From Lichina pygmaea (Eukaryota; Ascomycota; Lichinomycetes; Lichinales; Lichinaceae), in contig OY730170.1 in NCBI GenBank assembly GCA_963422465.1, forward strand, positions 1,922,001 to 1,986,000: a stretch of DNA of 64,000 nucleotides. Reading direction: 5' to 3'. Each line of letters starts with the position of its first letter. Position 1 is the stretch's first letter. Shown in pieces: positions 32,736-42,881 of the stretch. The notes below the pieces were generated by a model. The model was not told the origin of the DNA, did not search any database, and saw only the letters and a program-made list of their open reading frames with translations. Made by a program: the position numbers and the translations under genes.

Positions 32736-35022
32736 TGTCATCGTCGTCGTTGTCATCGTCGTCGTCGTCGCCGGCCGCCGCAGACGCGACCGGTTGATCC
32801 GCCTCACGCCGGCCGAGCCCCATCCACGTGCCCATACGGTGCAACGGCTGCCGATCCCCTCGGACCGGCGCTGCGGCGCCGTCATCACCGTCCGTCGTCG
32901 CCGCCTTCGCCGCCTTCGCCTTTGGGCTGGGAATGTCAAACTTCCTCACGACTTCGCCGTCCTCGTCCTCGACGATGATGGTTTTGCCAAACTGGTAGGC
33001 CTGCGCCGGCCCGCGTTTGACCTCGTGCCCCCGAGGCTGCGCCGCGCTCTTACCGTGCCGGCCCCAGTCCCAGTCGCGCAGCCGCTGCACCAGATCGCGT
33101 CGGGCAGCGGGCGGCGCGACGTTCTCGCCGACCTCTCCGAGCACGTCTCTGCCCTCCTGGGCCGCTGTCCGACGATCGGCCCTCTCGCCTCCTTCTCCCC
33201 CTCCTTGCCCCCTTTCTTCCTGGACGTCATCTTCCTTGTCCTCGACGGTCAAGGTTCTTCCCTCTTCGGACACCTGCACGTCCGCGCCCGAGCTCTTCTC
33301 GGCGATCCCGTCGACTGTACCGTCCGATGGGCTGGTCTGACCGGACCGGTCGGCGGCCTCGTTGTCGAGTCGGCTCTGGGGCACGATGGCCGACTGGCTG
33401 ATCGGCCCGCCGACACCCATGTGCATCTCCCGTCGGCGGCTCCTCGGCGGCGGCGGCCGCCGCAGGCTGGACGATCGGCTGCCCTGGCGGCTCGGATTGT
33501 CCTCCTCGCGCTGGCGACGCAGGAAGGTGCCCGGCAGCCCCGTCGGCGGCAGCGCGTCGGCCGGGAAGGTCGGCTCCCGCTCGAGCGAGACGCCGCTGTC
33601 GAGGTCGGTCTTGCGCGACTGCGACTGGATCCGAGGCAGGCGGTTCATCCACGACGGGCCCTCCTCGTTCGCCTGCGTGTACGACATGGTGATGGTCAGG
33701 GTGTTGATGTGCTTGCCGAGGGCGAAGACGGCGATGGACGAGCCGTGCACGATCATGGACGAGATGACGAGGAAGGTAACGATGGGCCAGATCAGCACGA
33801 CGAGGGTGCGGTTCTCGGCGCCCTCGGGCGGGAGCTCGGCCGAGGGCGTGGTGGTCCCGGTCGAAAGCTCGGCGCGGGCCAGGATGGCGACGAAGATGGC
33901 GCCGACGCCGATGGGGCCAAAGTGGCCGGCGAAGAGGGCCTCGCGCCAGGTCTTGACGTCCGGGATGACGGGCTTGAGGAGGAGCATGATGGGGATGCGG
34001 CGGAAGAGGACGACGAAGACGGCGATGACGACCAGGCGCCAGGGCGTCAGGCCCATGTCCGGGAGGCTGAAGTCGCTCCAGGGCACGATGGCGCCGAAGT
34101 AGACAAAGTAGGCCAGGTTGAGCAGCAGGTCGATGACGTCCGAGACGTGCGACTCCTCGGTGCGCTCGCGAAACCAGCCGTCGTTGGAGAAGCCGACGCC
34201 GGCGGCGAAGCCGACCAGCAGGTCGTCCAGGCCGAGAAGGCTGCCGGAGCCGGCGCAGAAGAGGGCCAGGACGAAGTAGAAGGCCAGGAAGCTCTCGCGG
34301 TCGACGAGATCGTGCTTCTCGGCCAGCTTGATGGCCTGGCGGGCGCCGTAGCCGACGAGGACGCCGAAGATGGCGCCGAAGACGCACTCGTAGAGGACGA
34401 TGAGGCCGGCCCAGTGCCAGAAGACCTGCCACGCGTGCGGGCGGTACCTGATCAGGTAGAGGGCGAGGTAGATGAAGGGGAAGGCCATGCCGTCGTTGCA
34501 GCCGGACTCGGCCGAGAGCAGATCTCGAAGGTGGCGCGGCACCCTCTTGGCGAACTTGCCCTTGCCGACCACGGACGAGGCCAGGACCGGGTCGGTCGCG
34601 GTGACGCAGGCGGCGACGCAGAGCGAGTCGAGCCACGACAGCGGCTCGACCATCCACCAGACGAACAGGCTCGTCGCCAGCCAGCCGTAGACCATGACGG
34701 GCACGAGCAGCAGCACGACCGACTTCCAGTGGCGCTCCATGTAGGCCTTGGGCAGCTCGACCCCGACGGCGAAGCACTGCACGACCAGGACGATGCGGGA
34801 GAACTCGAGCGTGATCTGGTCGGAGTTACCCCACGATCTCGGCCTGAGCAGGTCGGCGGCATTGGGGCCGAAGATCACTCCGCAGACGGCGGCGACGGTA
34901 GCCTCTCCGATGTAGAGACGCTGCTTGACGAACAGCGAGACCAGCATGAAGAGGCTGGTGAAGCCGCCCAGGATGAGATAGGCCAGGTGTGGCCGATTGA
35001 TGGACAGGTGATCCCAGGCCAT
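32026..35022 (-). CDS. NHA1: Plasma-membrane Na+(K+)/H+ antiporter
   Basis: Exports alkali cations in exchange for protons across the plasma membrane. Single-exon frame of 998 residues. The N-terminal 430 or so residues form a multi-pass membrane domain beginning MAWDHLSINRPHLAYLILGG, with VCGVIFGPNAADLL, TDPVLASSVVGKGKFAKRVP (residues 143-162) and the ion-binding pair in AESGCNDGMAFPFIYLALY (Asn-Asp at 176-177). Family landmarks LLGLDDLLVGFAAGVGFSND and FGPIGVGAIFVAI follow. The C-terminal 550 residues are a hydrophilic, probably cytosolic tail with an Asp run encoded by GAC (complement of 32677-32772). It ends close to a conserved ARIRFADEP segment. The long tail is typical of Nha1/Cnh1 and is the regulatory part. 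Confidence 0.94.
32677..32772 (-). repeat. GAC trinucleotide repeat (poly-Asp)
   Basis: About 30 nearly consecutive GAC/GAT codons in the antiporter tail, read as GTC/GTT on the plus strand. The first two thirds are pure GAC, and the remainder has spaced AAC codons, giving Asp-Asp-Asn-type repeats. Confidence 0.9.
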
Positions 35023-35923
35023 CTTGACGGCCTCATCGCTCGGGACGCGAGAAGGACGATATCTTCACTTCAGGGGGGGAGGGGAGGGGAGGGGAGGAGG
35101 TCGAGTCTACCTGAGATGGAAGAGGGAACCAGCGATTGGCTCCTTTATATTGTCCCTACGACTACCAGGGATATGGCAGAAGAAGGAGAACGATAGGGGG
35201 TGAGTACTGCGTGACAGGATGCAAGCCATGTCGAAAGAGTGCTTTTGACCCTGTCGTGCCTGTGTGGTCGAAGTTTAAGGCTCGAAGTTGTATTTATTTG
35301 GCCCGGGCGAGGTGTGGGTGGGGGAAAAGGTGGGGCAAAAAGGGGGGCCCAGCTCTTATCATAAGTACTGGTTAAAAGTCATGAGTGCCCCAAACAAATA
35401 TTCCAGCTCGCTTCGAATGGTCTAGCCCATTGAAGCCCGTTGAGCTCTTTTGTCACACACTCGATTTTGGGCCGTCCAAGAATCATTGTATATAGGAAGT
35501 ACTTGCAGCTGCTTACTCATCGGCGGCTCGATTCTCATGTGCAACTCGCAGAGCCTCACCACGTGTCCGCTAGATCCACTTTCGGTATGATGAGCGTGGT
35601 CATTGATGAGTCAGCCACCCTCCTCTTTAACGTGAGGGCGCACGTTCTCTCAGGGAGCCTCATGGTGTCTTTGGAGGGGCTGTCGTGAAGATTCCTTCTA
35701 ACAACGTCCTGACACTAGACTTTTGACATGGCCAAACTTGTGGGCTCATGCTGATAAAAGTCTTGATAGGTTGAGATTCATATTAGTCAGCAGGTTCTCA
35801 GCAGGCGCTACATCGGCCGCTCGCCCCTCCGTGTTCTCTCCCCTCCTATCGATAGGGAACATACGTACGTACGTACATACAGCTGGCTCTGCCGGTCGTC
35901 TTCGATCCGCCATCAAAGCCACC
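35023..35923. promoter_or_regulatory. Divergent upstream region, antiporter and small membrane protein
   Basis: About 900 bp between the two starts. A G-rich stretch (GGGGAGGGGAGGGGAGGAGG, 35075-35100) lies just upstream of the antiporter start, and a GTACGTACGTACATAC cluster at 35862-35878 is 45 bp before the small gene. No other gene is seen. Confidence 0.4.
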
Positions 35924-36335
35924 ATGACATCTGCCACCTACATCCTGACCGTCGTCATCACCGCCGTGGCGGCTTCGGTTGCGACGGCCTGGATGACGGG
36001 CATGCTGGTGCCTTTGATCATATACATCCGTACCTACTCTACCGAGGGCCAGAAGGCGGCGGAGGAGAAGGCGCTCGATGCCATGGGGGAAAGCAAGGTT
36101 TCGTACGGCGTCAAAGGTAGGCTCTCGCGGCTCGTTCATGCCCGCTCAGCCGTCCAATGTTCGGGTCGACTTGGTAAACGCGCCGCTTCGGACAGACAGC
36201 ATGAAGCAAACAACGATCACCGACAACAAAGAGGTCAACGACGTGCAAGGTGGGCTGGGCGAAACGGTGGGAGGGCAGTTCGGCAGCGATGGCATTGCCG
36301 GTGGCCTGGGCAAAGGCCTGAGCAAGGCACTCTGA
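35924..36335 (+). CDS. Small single-span membrane protein, glycine-rich tail
   Basis: Two exons, 35924-36116 and 36196-36335, joined by a 79-nt GT-AG intron, give 110 residues. Context at the ATG is ACCATGA. The first 35 residues are hydrophobic (TYILTVVITAVAASVATAWM, then TGMLVPLIIYI), a signal anchor or one to two membrane spans. A charged linker (STEGQKAAEEKALDAMG) follows, then a Gly-rich tail with ETVGGQFGSDGIAGGLGKGL. Phase and reading frame agree across the splice. I do not recognise a function. Small glycine-rich tails of this type occur in several uncharacterised fungal proteins. Confidence 0.55.
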
Positions 36336-37102
36336 TCAGGGAAGCTTTGTCAGCGGACTTGGCCTTGATTAGGTAAGAACCAGCCGTGCGGGTGACCTCG
36401 GCCAGTCGAGCCACGTGACTTCCAAGACTGATCCACAGTCAAGCATGTCGTATGGTGGAAAGGACTACAGAGAGATATCAGAGGCCACAGCAGCCTCCAA
36501 CAGCATTTCAATGAGGCCGTCATTGGTGGATGAAACCCATTGACCTTGGGTCGACGTCACGTGACAGGACATCTCGCATCTCGGCACAATCGGCCCGATC
36601 CATGCCGTGGCCCGGGCGTAGCCCAGGGGCAGGAATCAAGCACACGATCAGAAGAAGGAGCATAGCCATGCGAGGCCCCCTGTACGGACACCAATCCGAT
36701 CCTCCCTGACTCCATGGGATGAGTTCCTAGTAGACGGCCAGAGCCTCTACGTTACCTACCAATCACTCCAATCAATCGCGCAGGACTGTCGGAATTGTCA
36801 GAATTGTGCGTGGGACAAGGATGGATGCGGAATAACCTTTTTCCGCCCGGTAGGCCAGTCGGGCCGAAAATAGGCAGGTCCCGCACGGCCAAAAATCTCC
36901 GTTCGGTGACGACGCCCAAACGAACGCTCTCGCGCAGGCCTGCTCTCGTCTTCTCAGGGTCAGATTGACGGGCCTGGTTACCGCCATCACTTGTGCCTGA
37001 GCATGCCACCTCGCTGACCTTGGCCAACCCCCCCCCCCCCCTCCGCTTCTCGCTTTGCAGCCTGCTTCATCGTCGGGCGACGTTTCGTTTGCGGTTCGGA
37101 CA
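36336..37102. other. Intergenic, no gene seen
   Basis: 3' flank of the small protein and upstream region of LAG1. It contains CCACGTGACT/GTCACGTG-type E-box sequences (about 36412 and 36556) and a C run at 37028-37041 some 60 bp before the LAG1 start. Confidence 0.4.
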
Positions 37103-38069
37103 ATGCAGCGGTACCGCGCCGCGTCGGGCGCGCTCGGCGTCGAGATTCGAGGAGACTCGGCCACGCCGGCCACGTCGGCGATCGACGGTCCCGTCGCGCT
37201 CGTGCGAGATGGCGTAGGTGCCATCTCCGATGGGGGTGCCTGATGCTCACGGCTGACGGGTACCCATAGCCGTCGGCAGAGTTGGCTAAAGTACGTCGGC
37301 GGCCGGTGTCGAAGCGTCGACGCAAGGCGAGGAGCCTCTTCCGCCGATGGCGCAGCCTCTCGGTCCGACACACCTGGATCACTCCGCTCGTCGGCATCCT
37401 GCTCGTCTTGGCTCTGTACTCGTACAATCCGACCCCGTCCAGTTTCGTGTACCCGGCCATCTTCCTGTCCTACCCGCTCGACCACAATCCGTTCGCGACC
37501 GGCCAGTACGGCAAGGGGCCGCTGGACCTCGCCTTCGTCGGCTTCTACGTCCTCGCGCTGTCCTTCGCGCGGGAGTTCTTGATGCAGGTCGTGCTCCGAC
37601 CCCTGGCCGTTCGCGCCGGCATCACGGGCAAGTCGAAGCAGGCGCGCTTCCTGGAGCAGTCCTACACCGCCGTCTACTTCGCCGTCTTCGGTCCGCTGGG
37701 CCTCTACATCATGAGCCGGACTCCGATCTGGTACTTCCGCACCGGCGCCTTCTTCGAGGGCTTCCCGCACCGGACCCTGGACGGGCCCTTCAAGGCCTAC
37801 TACCTGCTGCAGGCCGCGTACTGGGCCCAGCAGGCCATCGTGCTGGTGCTCCAGCTCGAGAAACCGCGAAAGGACTTCAAGGAGCTTGTCGGTCACCACA
37901 TCATCACGCTGACCCTAATCGGGCTGAGCTACCGCTTCCATTTCACGTCCATGGGCTTGGCCGTCTACGTGACGCACGACGTCAGCGACTTCTTCCTCGC
38001 CGTAAGTCCGACGACGCCCTCGGCCCCTAGACCCCGACCTTGACCCCGGACATGTCTTTCCCCGCGATG

Positions 38070-38107
<38 letters not shown>

Positions 38108-38920
38108 GGACTTTTGGATTGGCTGACCTCTTGCTCTCCGCGCCTTGTCGCTTATTACCAAAAAATATAGATGTCGAAGAGCCTGAACTACGTCGACTCG
38201 CCGATCGTGACGCCATGGTTCAGCGTCTTCATCTGCGTGTGGATCTACATGCGGCACTACCTCAACCTGCACATCCTCTGGGCCACCCTGACCGAGTTCC
38301 GCACCATCGGGCCCTACGAGCTCAACTGGGAGACGCAGCAGTACAAGTGCCTGCTCAGCCAGCTCATCGCCTTCTCGCTGCTCGCCAGCCTGCAGGCCGT
38401 CAATCTGTTTTGGCTCTTCCTCATCGTGCGCGTCGCCAAGAGGATCGTCTTCAACAACATCGTCGCCGACGAGCGGAGCGAGGTCGAGGACAATGACGAG
38501 GACGATCCCGCCGACGACGACACCGCTGCTGCAGCCGCCGCCGCCGCCGCCGCTCCGGCCCTCCAGCAGTTGCCCGCCCCCTTGACGTCGGATCGAGAAG
38601 TCACCAGCGGCCTCGCCGACATCAAGCACGGGTCGAACGACCCGACCCCGCCGGCGCCCGCTCAAGCAGACTCGGCTTCCGTCGAATCCGGAATGTCGAC
38701 CACGACTGCGACTGCGACTGGGAGTTCGACTCCGACCATGAGTTCATCGGCGACAACCACCGCCGACCAAGGAAGCTCCACCGCCGGCCAAGAAATCTCG
38801 CCTCCCGACCAACAACAACTCCAGCCCGTCCTCCGACCTCGCCCGGCGAGAGTACCAGCAGCAGCAGCTTCTTCTTCTTCTCCTTCTTCTTCGACCGACC
38901 GTCACGCCGCCGCCCGATAA
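37103..38920 (+). CDS. LAG1: Ceramide synthase (TLC domain)
   Basis: N-acylates sphingoid bases to ceramide in the endoplasmic reticulum. Three exons, 37103-37213, 37270-38001 and 38171-38920, give 530 residues. MQRYRAASGALGVEIRG starts the short exon 1, and exon 2 opens with a basic stretch (KVRRRPVSKRRRK). The TLC domain holds the Lag1 motif across the exon 2-3 junction: HHIITLTLIGLSYRFHF, then YVTHDVSDFFLA and MSKSLNYVD, with the paired His and the two Asp in place. About seven hydrophobic segments are visible (for example ITPLVGILLVLALYSY). Intron 2 is 169 nt and contains a GTC repeat. The C-terminal 170 residues are acidic, then Ser/Thr/Ala-rich and probably cytosolic. Some fungi have two paralogues (LAG1/LAC1 or BarA/LagA), and I cannot say which one this is. 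Confidence 0.92.
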
Positions 38921-39068
38921 AACTCAAGAATTGTTGAGCCTGTAAACTACTTTTTCTTGAATTCTCAATCTCTTTTCTTTCTTTCTTTCTTTCTTTCTTT
39001 TCTTTGTGAATGTAGCGAAATCAATCGTTCTTTTTCTCTCCTTTTTCTTGTTGTTTTTTTACAGGAAA

Positions 39069-39085
39069 GGGGGGGGGGGGGGGGG
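39069..39085. repeat. G homopolymer, 17 nt
   Basis: Uninterrupted G run in the 3' flank of LAG1, followed by a (CTT)n stretch. Confidence 0.95.
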
Positions 39086-39418
39086 AAGCTTCATCTTCTT
39101 CTTCTTCTTCTCCTTGATATTCGTTGTTTAGAGTGTACCTCCCCCGCCTCACCCCCCTTCCTCCCTCCTTCCTCCCCCCTCCTTTCCCCCTTTCTAAACA
39201 AAGCATACTCAATTCATCCTTCTTCATTCTTTTGGATTGATTCACACTCATCCTTCTGCTGGCGGAGGGGGGGACCGGACAGATAGATGATAGAGAACCT
39301 ACTGTAAATATTGCATGCATAGAGTTTTTGAATCGAAAAGAAGTAGAAATTGTGTTCAAGTTGTGAGGGAAACTTCCGTGAGAAGGATATATTGGGGTGT
39401 GGGCTGGTGATAGGGGAA

Positions 39419-39438
39419 GGGGGGGGGGGGGGGGGGGG
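39419..39438. repeat. G homopolymer, 20 nt
   Basis: Second long G run within 350 bp, with a C run of 11 at 39481-39491 that could pair with it. Confidence 0.95.
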
Positions 39439-39632
39439 TTTTACGAGAAGTTTTGCTGTGAATATTGGTGATTGGATATACCCCCCCCCCGACTGTCATC
39501 TCTCTCATCTCCTCTTTACGATCTTTCTCCGTTTCCCCTCAGGATGCTTCCCCCTACCCCCCAGGACGCTTCCGCCCAGTATAAACCCCCCCCTCCCCCC
39601 CAACAAACGATCTACCCCTTACAATCTCTCCC

Positions 39633-41694
39633 TCATTCCGACGAGCCTTGGGCGGCCACGAGACGATCCCTCAAGAGCGCCTTGATGTTCCCAGGGATCC
39701 TGCGAGGCGGGGCCGATGGCGGGCCGTCGTCGCTGGTGAGGACACAGACGAGGTACTTCAGGTTCGCGAGGGTCTGGCGGAGATCGAGCACCTTGAGCCC
39801 CTGGCGGCTCGTGAGGAACTCGATGTTCTTGTTCAGCAGGAAGACGGCGTAGTCGAACCGATACTGCACGCTGTTCTTGGGGTAGAGCGGGAAGGTGCGT
39901 TGGCCCTGCACCATCATCATCATCGAGATGTCGTCGCGGATGGACGACGTCGACAGCCGCGGCTCGGCCGGGTACGGCAGTGGCACCGACAGGTAGCACG
40001 ACAGGAGATGCACGACGTGACAGACGTAGCCGATCGCGGCCGCCGTCGTCGCTGGATCTTCCCCCTTCGAATCGACGAGTAAGCCCTGCAGCGCAACACC
40101 GCGGATGGTGAACAGCAACGGCTTGTGAGGCACCTGCACATCGTCAGCCTCGCCCGACTTCCCCCACTGTCTCATTAAGCCACGTCGGGTGGTAGATTAC
40201 CGGCTCCACGGGATATATCCAGCTCAGGTCCTCCGTGATTCGCCTACGCTGGGCCCGTATGCCTCGCCGGCTCTTCTGCAGTTGGAGCTCGCAGGACCTG
40301 AGCTTCACCCCGGCATTCACGAGGTCCTCCTGCGCTCCCTTCTGCATTCGCCTTCCTTGGCTCATGCTCTCCCGTCTCGTCTTCAGGCTCTCGACAAGGC
40401 TCGCTCGGGCATTGATCCTGCCGCTTAGCTGCCTCTTCTCCGCTGCCACATAACGCCGAAGCGACGCCAACGGCTCCAGTGGCGAGGAAACCAGCTTCTT
40501 GGCGCGGGAGCCGCCGGAGTTTGTAGTCCCGTAGACGCTGCCATATCTTTCCTCCGACTGCTTGCCGACGCTACGGCTCAGGACCGAGTTGATCTGAGCC
40601 GCAAGCTTCTCCTGCGTCCCTACTGCGTCCTGAATGCACTCATCGAGAGACGACAGCCGCATGAGAGCATCGTACGACGATGTCGGCCTTGCTTCGTTGC
40701 CGTTTGCTGCTCTTGGCGAGCTCGACGGCGACGGCGCACGACTTCGTTGAGGCGTTTGATGGCCAATGTTGCTATAGACTCCATCGGAGAGATGCAGCAA
40801 CAAGCAATTCGACGACAGCAGAGCAGGCTGATCATCGGTCTGAACACCTGCGATGAGCGAAACCGCGTAACGTCTGTCTAGATGGTTCATACCGACTTGC
40901 CTACGAACTGTAGGGAAGGCAGATGCAACGGCTCGTCGACCAACATCTCGTACTCTGCCATGGTCTCGGACTTGGCCCACACCTTGATGACGACGCTTTC
41001 GAGGCGAGAAACCAGGGGCTCGGCGGTGGCCATATCAAAAAACCGGTAGGTTGGATTCTACCGCGCGACTGGTTACAATGCGACGACAACCAGAAGCGGT
41101 GTCAGGGGTACTTACCATCGCCAGGGCAACCACCTCGCTCACGTAGATAGGCTCTGCCAAGGATCGATGAGCACAAAGGCACGGTAGTAGGTCTGGCAGA
41201 TGGCTCTCACCGTCGACTCCATCGCGGTGTAGAGAAAACCACGTATCCGCCATCCGGCTCGTCGTCGCCTGCTCCAGCCTCCGCTGGCGCACTTGCGGGC
41301 TCTTGCCCACGCAATTGAGGGTGCTCCTTCTCCTTCGAGCTTGATCCAAGCCAGGCCTCTGAGGCGGTGTCTGACCCGGGCCATTTTGTTCCGACTTATC
41401 TATCGAGCCCCGGGCGTCATGTCGGTCTTGGTGTTGCGCCTCGCGACGCCGCTCCTTCTGGCCCTGCTCTCTCCTTTTCCTGGAAAGGACCGACAGGTCG
41501 AGGTTGCGTATCGAGATGCCATGAAGGTGCCGTAGTCTGCGATTCTAGCATCAGGTCAGAACATCTCCGCTAGTTGGAATCCAGATATCACACACGTAAG
41601 GGAGCAACCGAGAGCGACCAAGGCTGCGATTCACTGGTGCTGCCACCTCCGTGGGGCTGTTTTCGGCCGAGCCATTTGTGCTCACAGGAGACAT
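39633..41694 (-). CDS. VPS38: Vps38/UVRAG-type subunit of the PI3-kinase complex
   Basis: Likely endosomal subunit of the class III phosphatidylinositol 3-kinase complex (with Vps34, Vps15 and Vps30/Atg6). Six exons, 41694-41594, 41536-41211, 41153-41116, 41057-40893, 40839-40168 and 40133-39633, give about 600 residues. Landmarks: LRHLHGISIRNLDLSVL; SRMADTWFSLHRDG; EPIYVSEVVALAMNPTYRFF; YEMLVDEPLHLPSLQFVGKS; then PTSSYDALMRLSSLDECIQD followed by a long coiled coil (residues 300-420). ITEDLSWIYPVEPVIYHPTW and the C-terminal block AAAIGYVCHVVHLLSCYLSV, PLPYPAEPRLSTSSIRDDIS and FLLNKNIEFLTSRQGLKVLD complete it. The last intron is only 34 nt, or 46 nt if the next AG is used. Atg14 is the alternative, but the C-terminal block fits Vps38/UVRAG better. 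Confidence 0.85.
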
Positions 41695-42065
41695 TTAAGA
41701 CCGACTTGAGCAGGTTGAGGACCGCTCACAGTGCTGTCATCGTTAGTCTTGACCTTCGCGCTTCGGGGCATTCGTTTCTGCGAACGGCAGTACCCATACT
41801 GTACGTACTTACCCGATGTCATACTCTAGCGCGGTGACTATACTTAGTTTTAAGCCGCATCTCAACACTGGCATGACAAGTGCCGACTGGCTAGAAAGCG
41901 GCTAGATGTCTCATAACTTACAGCCTATGCGGCTCAAAATGCGGCTCAACAAAGTCTCTCGCTGATGCTAGTGCCGGTGCGTGGTTGTCGACGACCGGTC
42001 CGTCGCTCGCTCGTCCAAGCCGCACCTTCCTCACCACTCAACCTGGCAAGAGCCACCGACTCAGG
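41695..42065. promoter_or_regulatory. Divergent promoter VPS38-MHR1
   Basis: 371 bp between the start codons. An imperfect direct repeat of AGCCGCATCTCAACACTGGC-like and GCGGCTCAAAATGCGGCTCA sequence is visible at 41850-41947. No named factor site. Confidence 0.35.
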
Positions 42066-42796
42066 ATGAACAAGGCCAAGGCAGCCGCGCACGGCCAGAA
42101 TATCTTTGTTTACTGCAACATCCGGACGAACCAGGTGTTGTATTCGCTGTCCAGGACACTGAAGGTCGGATGCCATCCCCAAGAATCGCAGGGTCAAGCG
42201 AGCTGCTGACCCCTAGCCGTCGTGTCGACCAGAACAACGCCAGCCTCCGGCAATTGACCTTCGTTGGCAAGAAGAGCGTGCCCGCCAGCCTGCGCAAGGA
42301 CATCTGGCAGCCCATGGCGACGATCTCGTTCCCGTACGGCCCGCAAGGCTTGCATGCCTTCCGAAAACTGCGCGAGTACCGCAAGATGCACGAGCTCGCC
42401 ATACCGATCGAAGACATCAGGGACAAGACGAAGACAGATCCGAACGCCTTGATGGAACGCAAGAAGCGGCCCCGCCTGCTCATGGACCAGAAGGCCAATA
42501 GCGTCGCCGACATCGCGGCCGTGCTGGCGAAGCAGGCCGAAGCCGGTACAGCGTGGGCGAGGACGACGGACTCGACGACACCAGGAGACCCGTCTCAGAG
42601 CCGCCCGGCGGCGCCATCGACCGTATCGGATGGCGAGGAGGGGTCGTCGGGGGTCACGGGCGTGACCATCTCGTGGAGGAACATATTCGATGCCGAGTTC
42701 GCCGAAAGTTGGCCGTCCGAAGTTGTGCACAGTGGGCTTGACTACACGAGACATACGATAGACAATCCGGCTCGAGAAGAAGAAGAAACACAATGA
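42066..42796 (+). CDS. MHR1: Mitochondrial ribosomal protein mL67 (Mhr1)
   Basis: Large-subunit mitoribosomal protein of fungi, also described in yeast as a mitochondrial recombination factor. Two exons, 42066-42164 and 42233-42796, joined by a 68-nt intron, give 220 residues. MNKAKAAAHGQNIFVYCNIR and TNQVLYSLSRTLK are followed after the splice by NNASLRQLTFVGKKSVPASL, then RKDIWQPMATISFPYGPQGL, HAFRKLREYRKMHEL, KKRPRLLMDQKANSVADIAA and, near the end, ISWRNIFDAEFAESWPSEVV. The middle Gly/Ser-rich insert (residues 150-185) is likely disordered. It converges with UTP8, with only 85 bp between the stops. Confidence 0.93.
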
Positions 42797-42881
42797 GATG
42801 TCACACGTGTGTTACATCGAGTCTATCGTGGGAAGCATGGTGTGCTGTCCGAGCGATAGCATTGCTAGGGCGCGTCGTAGT

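Larger units (their letters stand above)
38921..39632. terminator. Convergent 3' region LAG1/VPS38, homopolymer-rich
   Basis: Strong composition bias: TTTCTTTC repeats (38970-39003), G runs of 17 and 20 nt (39069-39085, 39419-39438), CTT repeats (39090-39115) and C runs. The two genes end on either side. No gene is visible within it. Confidence 0.45.

Noticed and set aside
32794-35196. 800-codon plus-strand frame opposite the antiporter
   Set aside because: A shadow of the GC-rich NHA1 gene; the translated text is Gly/Asp/Glu/Arg low complexity with no domain.
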